In this document: positions 23,943 through 32,225 of the stretch, in pieces | Layout: every line of letters begins with the position of its first letter | Position numbering within the stretch: position 1 is the first letter of the stretch | NCBI GenBank assembly: GCA_023389155.1 | Contig: JAEWEV010000009.1 | Span: 1-61,274 of the forward strand | Source of the DNA: Pseudomonadota bacterium | GTDB taxonomy: Bacteria > Pseudomonadota > Gammaproteobacteria > Burkholderiales > Burkholderiaceae_B | Direction of reading: 5' to 3' | Length of the DNA stretch: 61,274 nucleotides | The notes under the pieces: model-generated | The model's input: only the letters and a program-made list of their open reading frames with translations | Database searches by the model: none | Told to the model about the DNA's origin: nothing | Made by a program: the position numbers and the translations under genes

Positions 23943-24854
23943 ATGAAACAACAGTGGATCGAGGATTTTCTGGCCCTGGTAGACGCCGGCACATTTTCCC
24001 GCGCCGCCGCCTTGCGTCACGTCACGCAACCCGCGTTTTCGCGCCGCATACAGATGCTTGAAACCTGGCTTGGCGTGGAGCTCATTGATCGCCAGACTCA
24101 GCCGTTGTGTCTGACTCCCGTAGCCGAGCGGCATGTGCCAGCCTTCCGCGCGCTCCTGAACGATCTGGTTCAGTTGCGCAACCGTATGCAATCTGAACAT
24201 AATGGCTCGGCACGCATCGTACTTGCCACCCAGCATTCGCTGACAATTACACGGCTACCGAGTCTGCTCGAAATGCTCACGCGCCGGCACACTCCGCGGA
24301 TTGATTTCAATGTCTTTTCTGAGGATCGCGATAAATGCGTTGCGCTGTTCATGCGCGGAGAAGCTGATCTGTTATTGTGCATGGAAGAACAGGATGATCC
24401 TTTGCGTAAGCTGGTGCCAGACACCATGCGCCTGTCCATGGGTCAGGAAAAACTTATCCCGCTGAGTGCCACCAACAAAAAAGGAAAGGCACTACATCGG
24501 CCCAGGCCGGATCATCCACTCAATCTTCTGGCTTTCCCGCAAAACAGCTTTCTGGGCCGCACCATGCATGACCAGGTGTTTACACCGCTGTCACGAAATC
24601 ATCAGCTGGAGATCGTGCATGAGTCGGTGTTTCTTGCCGGCGTAAAGGAAATGCTCCTGGCGGGATTGGGGGTCGCGTGGCTGCCCGAAAGCCTAGTAGA
24701 ACGCGAGCTCAAATCAGGCGCCCTTGTCGATTTGACCTCACTGGGCGGCGCCTTCACATCTGTCATATTACAGCTGGGTCTGTACCGGAACGCCCACTCC
24801 TCCTACCCTGATGCCCTGGATCGCGTGTGGGAGATGCTTGGCTGGCAGCCATGA
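23943..24854 (+). CDS. LysR-family transcriptional regulator (divergent to dcyD)
   Basis: LTTR of 303 aa from the ATG at 23943, which has AAGGAGG 5 nt upstream; the frame is open further but without support. The helix-turn-helix WIEDFLALVDAGTFSRAA starts at residue 5 and the effector domain at about 90 (SARIVLATQHSLTITRLP). Placement suggests control of the neighbouring D-cysteine desulfhydrase gene. The effector is unknown. Confidence 0.92.
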   Translation: MKQQWIEDFLALVDAGTFSRAAALRHVTQPAFSRRIQMLETWLGVELIDRQTQPLCLTPVAERHVPAFRALLNDLVQLRNRMQSEHNGSARIVLATQHSLTITRLPSLLEMLTRRHTPRIDFNVFSEDRDKCVALFMRGEADLLLCMEEQDDPLRKLVPDTMRLSMGQEKLIPLSATNKKGKALHRPRPDHPLNLLAFPQNSFLGRTMHDQVFTPLSRNHQLEIVHESVFLAGVKEMLLAGLGVAWLPESLVERELKSGALVDLTSLGGAFTSVILQLGLYRNAHSSYPDALDRVWEMLGWQP

Positions 24855-25088
24855 TGGCATTGAGAATGGTCCGCACCACGGGGGCTTATCAGACAGGTGA
24901 TTGGTTTATACCCCAGACAGCTACGTTCTGGAAAGAACTAAGCCAGCCGAAGATATCAGCTGGCTTTGTCGACCCTTTTATTGGGTGTGCTTCTGATTCG
25001 TCGTGGTCCTCATTGAGGATAATTTTTATTCCTGATTAGGGTTTTTCTCTGACATTACGCTAATTGGTCACCCCATTTGCGCTGGCAT

Positions 25089-26288
25089 TTACCAAGCCAT
25101 ATTAAAGCCGGCAGCGATGCCTATTCCCCCTGATGAATCCCACGCGGTATTCAGTCGAAGATTTTGCTTATCTTTGAACCTGAAAGTTAGGCCACTCGCA
25201 ATGGCCAGCTGCTTTCGATATCCGGCCATCGCCATGCCAAAAGAAGTGTTAGAGCCAGACGGTGGGGGTGTGAGCGCCGTCATGGCCATGGCACCCGAAA
25301 TTCCGGCATTGGCGCGTTTGCGCAGCCTTTTCATTTGTGATTGCAATTGGCTGAACCGTTCGTCGGTGTAACGTCTGGAGATGCGCACCGCCTGCTCCTG
25401 AGTCTGCTTGTTGCGCATGTCTGTCAACTCACTGGCCGTTGCGAGTAATTTTCCTTCATCGACGAGCGATATGGAAGCCAGGCGCTGGTCTATATATGCT
25501 TTGCCATCGGCAAGTGCTTCCTGTCTCATGAGATCGGTGTAGGCATTGGCGGCCTTAATCGCCGCACTTTTCTGTTCTCCTGCGTAAGTGGTTAATTCAT
25601 TTCTGGCAGTATCGGTGTACGCTTTCGATTCCATCAGGGCAGATGCTTTCTGTTCTCCTGCGTAAGTGGTCAATTCATTTCTGGCGGTATCGGTGTACGC
25701 TTTCGATTCCATCAGGGCCGATGCTTTCTGTTCGTTTGCATAGTTATTGGCAGCAGAGACGGCCTGTATTGTGGACGTATCAGTGTAGGTCTTCGCTTCT
25801 GAGAGTGTGCGTGCTCCCTCTGACGCAACCACGCTGGCAAGTTCGGCGCCTGGATTCGCCTGGTTTGGCTGCGCCGCTTTGAACTGACGCATCGTAACAG
25901 CTTCGTCATCTGCTACGCCATCAAGCAGGCCCGACAATTTCCGCGAGCCAAAATTTACATCTCCGGCCGTGTCGGAACGCGAACCGGTGCCAATGGCGAT
26001 CCCTCCATGTCTCGCCACAGGAGCAGCATTACGCCGGTCAAGAATAGGTGTGGCTCCGCCGCCGAAGCGCATAAATTCGGCGCCAATCGCAATGCTCTGT
26101 TCTTCCGACGCGGTTGCCCCCGCTCCAATTGCCACTGCGTTCAGGCCATTTGCGGTGGCCCGGTGTCCCAACACGACATTGGTCTGGGGATGATCATGTA
26201 TCTCGGCACACGCCTTTCCGCCTAAACCGAGTAATAACGACAGCGCCACTGCGTGGCAATATGGCTTTAATTTGGTATGTCTGAACAT
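25089..26288 (-). CDS. Short YadA-type trimeric autotransporter
   Basis: Outer-membrane surface protein of 399 aa. Signal peptide residues 1-28 (AVALSLLLGLGGKACA), then YadA-type head repeats (NAVAIGAGATASEEQSIAIGAE, about 50-70; GGIAIGTGSRSDTAGD), a neck-like region with DEAVTMRQ, a coiled-coil stalk with YTDTARNEL repeats (about 160-330), and a YadA membrane anchor from about 325 (GISGAMAMTAL, FGMAMAGYRKQLAIASGLTF) ending in an aromatic residue. Trimeric adhesins are usually much longer, so the stalk is minimal. Two exact-period repeats in the stalk suggest length change by duplication. GAGAG precedes the ATG. Confidence 0.92.
   Translation of the reverse strand: MFRHTKLKPYCHAVALSLLLGLGGKACAEIHDHPQTNVVLGHRATANGLNAVAIGAGATASEEQSIAIGAEFMRFGGGATPILDRRNAAPVARHGGIAIGTGSRSDTAGDVNFGSRKLSGLLDGVADDEAVTMRQFKAAQPNQANPGAELASVVASEGARTLSEAKTYTDTSTIQAVSAANNYANEQKASALMESKAYTDTARNELTTYAGEQKASALMESKAYTDTARNELTTYAGEQKSAAIKAANAYTDLMRQEALADGKAYIDQRLASISLVDEGKLLATASELTDMRNKQTQEQAVRISRRYTDERFSQLQSQMKRLRKRANAGISGAMAMTALTPPPSGSNTSFGMAMAGYRKQLAIASGLTFRFKDKQNLRLNTAWDSSGGIGIAAGFNMAW
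25573..25728. repeat. 78-bp tandem repeat, two copies
   Basis: Two adjacent 78-bp copies (25573-25650 and 25651-25728) differ at only a few bases and encode a 26-residue stalk unit in frame. A third, more diverged unit adjoins. Confidence 0.88.
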
Positions 26289-26678
26289 AACGGTACTCTC
26301 TGTTGAAATATGACACTTGGTGTTGCCGCAAGCCGAACCGCCATATCGGCAAAAGACAGGCCCGCAAATTGCGCAACAGCAAAATGATTCTAGTGACTCA
26401 TTAACCGAGAGAAAATCCGTAAATACCGACGAAAAGTGAATTTAGCTTGTCGGGGCAGGATGTAAAAAACCACGGGATCTGAACAGCCTGGGAGCAGCGG
26501 GACATGGATCTATATACCCTCCTCAGGAATGCAGGAGCAGTGCAGCAGGTAGTCCCGTTTGGGGATATGCCAGTCGTCATTCCCGACAGGAAATGCGTTA
26601 CATTAAAAGAAAATACAACGACGAATCGCCGGTCTGGGCAAGGCCCGACTGGTATTCAACATCAAAGGATCATAAGTT
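26289..26678. other. Intergenic region, no gene seen
   Basis: 390 bp between the divergent adhesin and dehalogenase genes. An open frame from 26504 lacks recognisable features and overlaps the dehalogenase start, so it is not called. The part next to the adhesin is AT-rich and probably carries its promoter. Confidence 0.5.
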
Positions 26679-27413
26679 ATGACAAATACAATACAAACCC
26701 AGGTGCAGGCACTGGTGTTCGACGTTTTTGGTACGGTCGTTGACTGGCGTAGCGGTGTGACCGAAGCGATAAGGGATCTTGTACAACAGCACGATCTGCC
26801 AGGTATTGATCCGGCGGCGTTTGCTGATGCCTGGCGCAGTCATTACGTGCCGTCCATGGCAGAGGTGCGCAGCGGACGGCGGCCGTTTACCCGGCTGGAT
26901 ATCCTGCACAGGGAAAATCTTGAGAAAACACTGGCGCAGTTTCAGGTGGATACGGCAGGCTTATCTTCCGAGACGCTGGATAATCTCAACCTTGTCTGGC
27001 ACAGACTGGATCCGTGGCCGGATTCCCTTGCGGGACTGACTCAGTTGAAGTCCGGTTATATTATCGCCCCACTGTCAAATGGCAACATCCGACTGATGCT
27101 TGACATGGCAAAGCGTGCCGGTCTGCCTTGGGATGCTATTCTTGGTGCGGAAACCGCAAGCGCCTACAAACCCGCACCCGAAGCCTATCTTCGCACAGCG
27201 GAAATATTGGCGCTGGCACCGGAACAGATTTGCATGGTGGCGGCTCACAACGGCGATCTGGCTGCGGCCCGCAGCTGTGGGTTTCGAACTGCCTTTATTG
27301 CGCGTCCCATCGAGCACGGACCGGAACAAAAAACCGATCTTGTTGCCGAGCAGGATTGGGATGTAGTGGCGAAAGATATGATTGATCTGGCAAACCAGAT
27401 CGCACCGCAGTGA
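26679..27413 (+). CDS. Haloacid dehalogenase type II (HAD superfamily)
   Basis: HAD hydrolase of 244 aa resembling (S)-2-haloacid dehalogenases, which turn 2-haloalkanoates into hydroxy acids. Motif I has nucleophile Asp15 (ALVFDVFGTVVDWR), motif II PLSNGN near 128, motif III lysine in SAYKPAPEAY near 165, and VAAHNGDLAAARSCG near 187. AAGGA is about 10 nt from the ATG. It stands alone between a divergent adhesin and CsbD. Confidence 0.88.
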   Translation: MTNTIQTQVQALVFDVFGTVVDWRSGVTEAIRDLVQQHDLPGIDPAAFADAWRSHYVPSMAEVRSGRRPFTRLDILHRENLEKTLAQFQVDTAGLSSETLDNLNLVWHRLDPWPDSLAGLTQLKSGYIIAPLSNGNIRLMLDMAKRAGLPWDAILGAETASAYKPAPEAYLRTAEILALAPEQICMVAAHNGDLAAARSCGFRTAFIARPIEHGPEQKTDLVAEQDWDVVAKDMIDLANQIAPQ

Positions 27414-27762
27414 TCCTCAGCAACCTGGTTTTTATGCCGCCAAAGTGTTCTCGGAGAGGAAAATCCAGCAGGATTTTTTCATTGTATCGAACTGTATCTT
27501 CAGTCAGAAGACAGGATTTTCGATACCCTTGAGCGGGTTCTGGAAAGGCAGGCAAGCATTCATGCATCGGCAAATTCGTACTTCACAAAATCTGCCCTGT
27601 TGCGGATTACGTGAGCGCAAAACCTGAGCACGGAATCCGGTTCCTTATTACCTTAAGTTACATTCATGACGGTGCATGTACGAAGACGCATGGTACGCTA
27701 GGTACTCATGTGATCGGAGTTTCATTCGATGATTTTCACATTAACTGAATAGGAGCAAGACT
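27414..27762. other. Intergenic region, no gene seen
   Basis: 349 bp with nothing supportable as a gene; the last 100 bp probably carry the csbD promoter. No canonical terminator was found after the dehalogenase gene. Confidence 0.5.
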
Positions 27763-27972
27763 ATGAATAAAGATATTGCAGCCGGTAAATGGGAACAGGT
27801 CAAAGGCTCTGTGAAGCAAACTTGGGGCGAGTTGACCGACGACGATGTCGCTCAGGTTAATGGTAGTGCGCAAAAGCTTGCAGGTATTCTGCAGGAAAAA
27901 TATGGCCGCACCAAAGAAGAAGCGGAAAAACAGGTTGACGAGTTCTGGTCTCGCCATAACTCAGACCTATAA
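27763..27972 (+). CDS. CsbD-family stress-response protein
   Basis: Small, charged, helical protein of 69 aa with the family pattern GKWEQVKGSVKQTWGELTDDD and GILQEKYGRTKEEAEKQVDEF. CsbD-like proteins accumulate in general stress or stationary phase; their molecular role is unclear. AGGAG lies 7 nt before the ATG and a terminator follows about 110 nt downstream. Confidence 0.93.
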   Translation: MNKDIAAGKWEQVKGSVKQTWGELTDDDVAQVNGSAQKLAGILQEKYGRTKEEAEKQVDEFWSRHNSDL

Positions 27973-28082
27973 TTGTCCGCAGTCTGTCTGATATTGTGAT
28001 GCGATCTGCATGACGATACGGACGATGGAAATCCCGGCCATCAGATTGACCCGGTTTCCATTTAACGAGATCACGTCATTGG

Positions 28083-28131
28083 AAAAAACTGCACCGTTCG
28101 GGCCGATAGTGGCCTGCACGGTGCAGTTTTT
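28083..28131 (+). terminator. Bidirectional Rho-independent terminator
   Basis: ACTGCACCGT (28088-28097) pairs with ACGGTGCAGT (28118-28127); the inner loop can also pair (GGGCC/GGCC). Flanked by six A and five T, it serves csbD and the convergent CobW gene. Confidence 0.82.
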
Positions 28132-28272
28132 CATGGTAGTGACATTTGAACTCATTGCCCCGTACCCCCCTGCCTTCCACCCTATCTCGCCCAGACTTTT
28201 GCCACTACCGTGCCATCGACCCGCTTATGCAACCGCTTTGGTCGCCACGGTCAACCCCGTACATGAGCAATA

Positions 28273-29502
28273 TCAATCGACGCGATAGAAATCTGCAGAA
28301 TCAGGTACGCTGACTCCCTCGCTCAGTCCAGCCAGAAACAGCACTAGCCCGGTACGAATATCGCGTCCTGCCATATCCCGTAATCGCTGCGCCGGATACT
28401 GCTGTGAGTGAACGATGTTATACAGATAGAGCCCGTCCTTTGCTGTAAAACGAACCAGCGCCTTGGCGCGTAGCATGGCCGTTCCCAATTGTTCCTGAAT
28501 CCGCTCCAGTTCTCGTGTAAAGCGTTGGCGAGACAGAGGCTCGGGCAAATCGATGGTAATTACGCGTATGGGAGAATGACGCTGTACCGGCCGTAACGTC
28601 GATCGCGCCACAGGTTCTGTCGCGCCCTCATTCTGGCTCTGATTTTCATGTCGCGAATCGTCAAATGGCAACGCTTCTCCAACATCATCCATACCCATCG
28701 GGCCGTATGATTTTTGATTTACATCCGTCTGGCCTGCCCCATCTTTCTCTTCTGTTGCCTCCTTATGTGTAACGCCCGTGCTTTCTGTGCTGCCGGAACC
28801 CTCCGTCGCGGCCATTTTCGAGGTAAAGAAAGGCGCCGACGCAACGCCGCTTTTTCGCACTTGTGATAATGCCAGCCCTCCGGGCGCCAGCAATGATGTC
28901 CCGTCCAACAGAAAATCCGGCACACTCATGACAGATACGTCGACCAGCGATTTCAGATTGTCTGTGCAGGCGCGTATCTGGTCGGGCGATGCCAGATCTG
29001 TTCTGGACAAGAGCACCAGATCTGCCTGCACGATTTGCCTGGACCATTCGATATAACGCATCTGTTCTGCAGCATTGACCGTGTCCACCATGCAAATGGA
29101 GCCATTGAATGCATATCGGGCTTTCAGGAAGAAATCATTGTGCAGCGTGAATCGCAAACTAGATGGATCGGCCAGCCCGCTGGTTTCGACAAGGACATGA
29201 CTGAAGCGGGGAATCCGGCGAGCCAGTGCATCCGTAAACAGGCGCTGCAGCGTAACGTTCATGGAGCCCTGCATCTGGCAGCACAGACAACCACCTTCAA
29301 GTAGAATAAGAGAAGGCTGTACAAACGACCAGTTTGCCTGATCGATGCCCAGTTGGCCGATTTCGTTTACGATCACAACCGTATTGGCGAATTCTGGCTG
29401 CTGCAGCAGTTGATTGACGAATCGGGTTTTTCCGCTACCCAGGAAACCGGTTACGGCGGTGACGCCAATTCTGTGATCTGGTTCGGTAGCACTCAAGGTC
29501 AT
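28273..29502 (-). CDS. CobW/COG0523-type G3E GTPase (metal chaperone)
   Basis: GTPase of about 409 aa. Walker A GFLGSGKT is at residues 19-26, VVIVNEIGQLGID near 42, and the metal-binding GCLCC at 71-75. A CobW C-terminal domain follows at the end (RVITIDLPEPLSRQRF). Between the domains, around residues 230-300, lies a polar low-complexity linker rich in Gly/Thr/Glu/Asp, not His-rich as in many Zn chaperones. The metal and client are unknown. The frame extends upstream to 29769 over the neighbouring gene; I start at ATG 29502, just before the G domain, but a start at 29571 is possible. Confidence 0.87.
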   Translation of the reverse strand: MTLSATEPDHRIGVTAVTGFLGSGKTRFVNQLLQQPEFANTVVIVNEIGQLGIDQANWSFVQPSLILLEGGCLCCQMQGSMNVTLQRLFTDALARRIPRFSHVLVETSGLADPSSLRFTLHNDFFLKARYAFNGSICMVDTVNAAEQMRYIEWSRQIVQADLVLLSRTDLASPDQIRACTDNLKSLVDVSVMSVPDFLLDGTSLLAPGGLALSQVRKSGVASAPFFTSKMAATEGSGSTESTGVTHKEATEEKDGAGQTDVNQKSYGPMGMDDVGEALPFDDSRHENQSQNEGATEPVARSTLRPVQRHSPIRVITIDLPEPLSRQRFTRELERIQEQLGTAMLRAKALVRFTAKDGLYLYNIVHSQQYPAQRLRDMAGRDIRTGLVLFLAGLSEGVSVPDSADFYRVD

Positions 29503-29542
29503 ACAAGGAGTCAGAAGTGTTGGTTGCAAAATATGGTGGGGC

Positions 29543-30706
29543 GTGGTGACATCTGAAGATGCGGAAAACATGCGGGTTGAACTGTTGCATTCCCTGGCAG
29601 AATTACCGGATTTCGACTGGAGTGAGTGGTCTGACGGCAACCCGTTTGTTTCGCCACCGTTTCTGCGCGCCATGGAAAGCACAGGTTGCACGAGTGAAGA
29701 AACCGGGTGGCAACCCTGCCACCTGATTCTATACGATGAGCACAACCGGCTTGCCGGTTTTATGCCCATGTACCTGAAAACCCATTCTCAGGGGGAGTTC
29801 GTTTTCGATATGGCGTGGGCCCGGGCCTTCAGCCAGTATGGTCTGCAATACTATCCCAAACTGCTCTGCGCCGCGCCTTTTTCACCGGTTACCGGTCCGC
29901 GTCTGATCGGGCGTGATGAGGCGTCACGACATATTCTGGCCCAGGCCGCCATACAGGTGGCCGAAAGACTGAACGTTTCCTCTGTTCATGTCCTGTTTCC
30001 AGAATCCGACGACCTTTCTGTCCTGCGCCAGTCGGGCTACATGGTTCGCGAAAGTGTGCAGTTTCACTGGAAAAATGCAGACTATGCCGATTTTGACGCT
30101 TTTCTGACCAGTCTGACTTATGACAAACGCAAAAAAATACGCCAGAATGCGCGCAAGGTAGATCAGGCAGGTATTACATTTGAATTCAGGCGAGGAACGG
30201 ACATCGCGCAGGGTGATCTTGCTTTTTTCTTTTCCTGTTACTGCAATACCTATTTCGAACGTGGTCGCGAACCCTACTTGTCAGAAGCGTTTTTCCGGCA
30301 ATTGCTGGATCAGTCGCCCGAAAGCCTGCTGCTTGTCCTGGCCATGCGCAACGACGTGCCAATTGCGACCGCGATGAATATGATAGGCAACAACAGAATG
30401 TATGGAAGATATTGGGGTGCACAGGAATATGTTCCGGGCCTGCATTTTGAAACCTGTTATCTGCAGGGTATCCGCTACTGCGTCGAACACGGGATAGATG
30501 TATTCGAGGGCGGCGCCCAGGGAGAGCACAAGCTGTCGCGCGGCATGCTGCCCGAAGCCACTTATTCGGCACACTGGATAGCCAGGCCGGAATTTGCCGA
30601 CGCCATTCATCGCTTTCTGGATGCGGAAACCCATCATGTGCAGGCCTACCTGGACGAACTGCAGGAACATTCCCCATTCCGAAAACCAGGCACCGATCAC
30701 AAATAA
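29543..30706 (+). CDS. PF04339-type (FemAB-like GNAT) acyltransferase
   Basis: Protein of 387 aa of the peptidoglycan biosynthesis/recognition family PF04339, a double-GNAT fold. Recognisable pieces: NPFVSPPFLRAMESTGC near 32, GWQPCHLIL, FVFDMAWARAFSQYGLQYYPKLL near 95, and RYWGAQEYVPGLHFETCYLQG near 285. The target is not known. The start is uncertain: GTG at 29543, or ATG at 29570 nine codons later. Divergent from the CobW gene, 40 bp away. Confidence 0.85.
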   Translation: MVTSEDAENMRVELLHSLAELPDFDWSEWSDGNPFVSPPFLRAMESTGCTSEETGWQPCHLILYDEHNRLAGFMPMYLKTHSQGEFVFDMAWARAFSQYGLQYYPKLLCAAPFSPVTGPRLIGRDEASRHILAQAAIQVAERLNVSSVHVLFPESDDLSVLRQSGYMVRESVQFHWKNADYADFDAFLTSLTYDKRKKIRQNARKVDQAGITFEFRRGTDIAQGDLAFFFSCYCNTYFERGREPYLSEAFFRQLLDQSPESLLLVLAMRNDVPIATAMNMIGNNRMYGRYWGAQEYVPGLHFETCYLQGIRYCVEHGIDVFEGGAQGEHKLSRGMLPEATYSAHWIARPEFADAIHRFLDAETHHVQAYLDELQEHSPFRKPGTDHK

Positions 30707-30710
30707 ATTA

Positions 30711-30753
30711 CCCCTCTGCAGACAGATGCGCTATCGGTTTACAGAGGGGGTTT
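30711..30753. terminator. Weak hairpin between convergent genes
   Basis: CCCCTCTG (30711-30718) pairs with CAGAGGGG (30742-30749), followed by GTTTGAT on the plus strand. The T-run is poor, so termination is uncertain. Confidence 0.4.
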
Positions 30754-30817
30754 GATATGACGATGATGATCAGGCAGGCTGCGCGGGTTATAAGCTGATC
30801 GGGTTGCAAATAGTCCG

Positions 30818-31390
30818 TTACTTGTCTTCGTTGTCGTTGTCTTTATTCACGACTGGATTGAAGGGAAAGGTACCAAACATATTGCTTGTCTGATTCTGCA
30901 TCTGTTCCTGCATTTGCACGAACATGTTTTTTGACTGCTCAACGTAATTATTCATCACGTTATTGAGTAACGGAGCCTGAATGTTCATGAACTGGGACCA
31001 GGCTTCGGCGCTAAATTGCGGATTGTAGACGCCCTTGGATTGTTCGGCCAGCTTATCCTGGATATCAACAAATGCCTGCATGTTTTTTTCAAGATAGGAA
31101 CCCATTACGCCCTGCATTGCATGACCGTAGAAACGGATAATATGCGCCAGCATATTGGAACTGAACATGGGGACACCACCAGACTCTGCCTCCAGGATGA
31201 TTTGCAGAAGAATACTGCGAGTGAGTTCTTCCCCCGATTTGGCATCAAGCACCTGAAAACGAACATTATCCAGCACCAGTTGCCTGACATCCTGCAGCGT
31301 GATATAGGTACTGGTCTGCGTGTCATATAACCTTCGGTTGGGATATTTCTTGATTGTCCGGACGGCGTCCGTATCAGTTGCTTTAGTCAT
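30818..31390 (-). CDS. phaR: PHB synthesis regulator PhaR
   Basis: Regulator of 190 aa that represses phasin and PHB genes and binds the polymer. The N-terminal DNA-binding part has IKKYPNRRLYDTQTSTYITLQDVRQLV (residues 13-39); the PHB-accumulation regulator domain follows (SILLQIILEAESGG, MLAHIIRFYGHAMQG). Third gene after phaC and phaB, 45 nt downstream of phaB. Confidence 0.95.
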   Translation of the reverse strand: MTKATDTDAVRTIKKYPNRRLYDTQTSTYITLQDVRQLVLDNVRFQVLDAKSGEELTRSILLQIILEAESGGVPMFSSNMLAHIIRFYGHAMQGVMGSYLEKNMQAFVDIQDKLAEQSKGVYNPQFSAEAWSQFMNIQAPLLNNVMNNYVEQSKNMFVQMQEQMQNQTSNMFGTFPFNPVVNKDNDNEDK

Positions 31391-31435
31391 TACCTTTTTA
31401 ACCCTTAATTTACTATCCGTGTCCGAGACCCGGAC

Positions 31436-32173
31436 TTAACCCATGTGCAAACCGCCGTTGACCGAGAAGTCAGCGCCGGTAGAAAACCCGGATTCATCAG
31501 AGGCCAGCCATGACACAATGGAAGCGATCTCATCAGGCGTACCCAGACGACGCACCGGAATGGTTCCCACAATCTGCTCCAGGACTTCCGGGCGGATGGC
31601 GCGCACCATGTCGGTACCAATATAGCCTGGTGACACCGTGTTGACTGTTACACCACGGCTGGCCACCTCTTGGGCCAACGCCATGGTAAAGCCGTGAATG
31701 CCGGCCTTGGCGGTTGAGTAATTGGTCTGCCCGAACTGGCCTTTCTGCCCGTTGACGGAACTGATATTGATGATACGGCCCCAGCGCTTTTCATACATAT
31801 GCTCAATGACCTGCTTGGTCACGTTGAACAGGCTGTTCAGGTTAGTATCCATGACTGCACGCCAGTCGTCAATGGACATCTTGCGAAATACCCCATCGCG
31901 AGTGATACCGGCATTGTTGACCAGCACATCGATAGGCCCGTGCTCCGATTTCACTTTTTCGAAAGCTGCTACCGTAGAGTCCCAATCGGACACGTTTCCG
32001 GCTGAAGCATAAAAGGTGTATCCCTGCGCCGCCTGCTCATCGATCCATTGCTGCGCATTGCGCTGTGGTCCACAACCGGCAATCACCGTAAATCCGTCTT
32101 TATGCAGGCGCTGACAGATGGAAGTCCCGATGCCTCCCATTCCTCCCGTCACATATGCTATTTTTTGTGTCAT
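31436..32173 (-). CDS. phaB: Acetoacetyl-CoA reductase PhaB
   Basis: NADPH-dependent SDR of 245 aa that makes (R)-3-hydroxybutyryl-CoA, the PHB monomer. NADP site GGMGGIG at residues 10-16, NNAGITRDG near 87, catalytic Ser in INISSVNGQKGQFGQ and Tyr/Lys in NYSTAKAG near 150. AGGAG lies 6 nt before the ATG. 52 nt after phaC. Confidence 0.95.
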   Translation of the reverse strand: MTQKIAYVTGGMGGIGTSICQRLHKDGFTVIAGCGPQRNAQQWIDEQAAQGYTFYASAGNVSDWDSTVAAFEKVKSEHGPIDVLVNNAGITRDGVFRKMSIDDWRAVMDTNLNSLFNVTKQVIEHMYEKRWGRIINISSVNGQKGQFGQTNYSTAKAGIHGFTMALAQEVASRGVTVNTVSPGYIGTDMVRAIRPEVLEQIVGTIPVRRLGTPDEIASIVSWLASDESGFSTGADFSVNGGLHMG

Positions 32174-32225
32174 TTTGAACTCCTTGAGCTACTTAAACGG
32201 TAATAAAATACTACGAATTATTCTT

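Noticed and set aside
24940..24966. Hairpin AAGCCAGC/GCTGGCTT as terminator of the LysR gene
   Set aside because: The following bases are TTGTCGACC, without a T-run; kept out as a terminator call.
26504..26743. 79-aa open frame upstream of the haloacid dehalogenase
   Set aside because: No motif, overlaps the dehalogenase start, composition like noncoding DNA.
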